A stretch of DNA of 64,000 nt from CAVQBC01 sp963710665 (GTDB lineage: Bacteria > Actinomycetota > Thermoleophilia > Solirubrobacterales > Solirubrobacteraceae): assembly GCA_963710665.1 (NCBI GenBank), contig CAVQBC010000003.1:1178001-1242000 (forward strand), in the 5' to 3' direction. The notes under the pieces are model-generated. The model did no database searches. It was not told where the DNA came from and saw nothing but the letters and a program-made list of their open reading frames with translations. The position numbers were made by a program, and so were the translations under genes. Below, in pieces: positions 62,810-64,000 of the stretch. Position 1 is the stretch's first letter. Each line of letters begins with the position of its first letter.

Positions 62810-63826
62810 GTGGAGAACAGACGGAGCGCCGCGACGATTGCGGACGTCGCCTTCCAGGCCGGCGTCGGGGCGAGCACCGTCTCCCGCGTGCTCAACGGCG
62901 GCCAGGTCAGCGGCCCGGCGCGCGCCCGGGTGACCGCGGCCATCGACGACCTCGGCTACCGGCCGCGGGCGAGTGCTCGCGCGCTCGTCACCGGCTCCAC
63001 CGGGACGCTGGCGCTCGTCGTCCCGTTCTTCACGCATCCGTCCGCCGTCGAGCGCCTGCGCGGGGTGCTCGCCGCCGTCGACGAGGCGGACTTCGAGCTC
63101 GTCGTCTGCAACGTCGCCACTCCCGCACAGCGGGACGAGTACCTCGGCCGGCGCTCGCCGCTGGACCGCAGCGACGGGCTGCTCATCCAGTCGCTCGCGC
63201 CCACCGACGAGGAGGCGGACGCGTTCCTGCGGGCCGGCTCCCCGGTCGTCCTGCTCGACGCGTTCCACCCGCGGCTGCCGAGCGTGCTGGCCGACGACGT
63301 GGCCGGCGGCATGCTCGCCACGCGCCACCTGATCGAGCTCGGCCACGAGCGCATCGCGTTCATCGGCGACCGGCCCGACCCCGGGTTCGGGTTCGTGGCC
63401 AGCGACCGGCGGCGCGACGGGTACCGGCGCGCGCTCCAGGGGGCCGGGATCGCGGTCCGGCCCGAGCTGGAGCGCGAGGGGCCGCACGGCCGGCTCGTCG
63501 CGCATCGCCTGACGCGCGAGCTGCTCTGCCTGCCGGAGCCGCCGACGGCCGTCTTCGCCGCCTCCGACACCCAGGCCCTGGGCGTCCTCGAGGCCGCGAA
63601 CGCGGAGGGCTTCTCGGTGCCGGACGACCTCTCCCTCGTGGGGTTCGACGACCTCGAGGTCGCCCCCTACGTCGGCCTCACCACCGTGCACCAGCCGCTC
63701 GAGGAGAGCGGCCGCCAGGGGATCGAGCGCCTGCTCGCCCTGGTGCACCACGAGGACGGCCGGCCGCACGAGGAGCGCCTCGAGCTCGAGCTGCGGGTGC
63801 GCCGGACCACCGCGCCGCCGCGCTGA
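62810..63826 (+). CDS. LacI-family transcriptional regulator
   Basis: A 338-residue protein from GTG 62810. LacI helix-turn-helix at residues 8-55 (ATIADVAFQAGVGASTVSRV, LNGGQVSGPARARVTAAIDD). Periplasmic-binding-like domain follows: ASARALVTGSTGTLALVVPF, ATRHLIELGHERIAFIGD, PPTAVFAASDTQALGVLEAA and LSLVGFDDLEVAPYVGLTTV with HQPLEESGRQG. It likely binds a sugar. No sugar genes are in view downstream because the window ends. Confidence 0.9.
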   Translation: MENRRSAATIADVAFQAGVGASTVSRVLNGGQVSGPARARVTAAIDDLGYRPRASARALVTGSTGTLALVVPFFTHPSAVERLRGVLAAVDEADFELVVCNVATPAQRDEYLGRRSPLDRSDGLLIQSLAPTDEEADAFLRAGSPVVLLDAFHPRLPSVLADDVAGGMLATRHLIELGHERIAFIGDRPDPGFGFVASDRRRDGYRRALQGAGIAVRPELEREGPHGRLVAHRLTRELLCLPEPPTAVFAASDTQALGVLEAANAEGFSVPDDLSLVGFDDLEVAPYVGLTTVHQPLEESGRQGIERLLALVHHEDGRPHEERLELELRVRRTTAPPR

Positions 63827-64000
63827 GGCCTCAGCCGAACGGCCGTCGGCGGCCGATGGCGTGGGCCACCCATTCGTCGGCGCACGCCCGCGTGAAGCAG
63901 ATGACCCCGGCGGCGGCGTACAGTGAACGCCGATCGCGCGATCGTGGTCGCGGACCGGCGCCTACGGCGCCGAAGCGCTAGAGGAGCTGCTGGCCGCCGT
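63827..64000. other. End of window, no gene assigned
   Basis: A minus-strand frame ending at 63832 reads AAAGVICFTRACADEWVAHA, which looks protein-like, but no start or upstream continuation can be judged over this short stretch. Nothing else is recognisable. Confidence 0.3.

Overview
The window is very GC-rich (roughly 70% or more by eye), with frequent GTG and TTG starts, Shine-Dalgarno-like sites and tightly overlapping genes. FCD-type GntR, LuxR, Crp, TetR and LacI regulators, twin-arginine and lipobox substrate-binding proteins and a LigD-type polymerase fit a soil actinobacterium. I infer class Thermoleophilia (Solirubrobacterales-like), with moderate confidence. No tRNA, rRNA, CRISPR array, prophage or intact insertion sequence was seen.

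Layout. 1-2 kb: 5' end of an FAD-linked oxidase and a LuxR regulator. 2.3-6.7 kb: a repeat-rich secreted protein, then a membrane protein that joins a peptidoglycan-binding domain to a resolvase fold lacking its catalytic residues. 6.9-9.8 kb: two convergent MFS transporters. 9.8-11.3 kb: a P-loop gene remnant and a secreted GH114-like hydrolase. 11.5-19.8 kb: an L-fucose-type oxidative pathway (aldose dehydrogenase, lactonase, fuconate dehydratase, SDR) with an FCD repressor and a complete sugar ABC importer. 19.8-26.6 kb: a PxpA/B/C plus biotin carboxylase/BCCP cluster with a broken NCS1-type permease and a divergent GntR regulator. 26.6-30.9 kb: a biotin operon bioA-bioD-bioB-bsaP-bioF with ATGA overlaps at every junction. 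31-36.2 kb: a VOC protein, an orphan peptide-type binding protein, an amidohydrolase, a hydroxycinnamoyl-CoA hydratase/lyase, two genes that each lost their middle, and a methyltransferase. 36.2-46.1 kb: oxidoreductases, a Crp regulator, a LigD-type polymerase, a winged-helix protein and a DegT aminotransferase. 46.3-49.4 kb: a second repeat-protein/resolvase pair, badly frameshifted. 49.4-55.7 kb: an HD hydrolase, an AlkA-type glycosylase, a YoaK protein and an SBP56/TetR/hydrolase-glycosyltransferase operon. 55.8-63.8 kb: hydrolases, a secreted propeller, a cation exporter, a monooxygenase, an ECF sigma factor with a RibD/DHFR-like partner, and a LacI regulator.

The pathway blocks are coherent. 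Fucose genes and importer sit around one regulator. The BioABDF enzymes, whose product is used by the neighbouring biotin-dependent carboxylase, lie beside it. The most novel element is the duplicated module of a repeat-rich secreted protein with a C-terminal membrane helix and an ERPG end, followed 81-82 nt later by an inactive resolvase-fold protein.

Many otherwise recognisable genes carry one-base indels, and two carry internal deletions. The sequence alone cannot tell real decay from sequencing or assembly error. Coordinates of such genes are given across the whole reconstructable gene.
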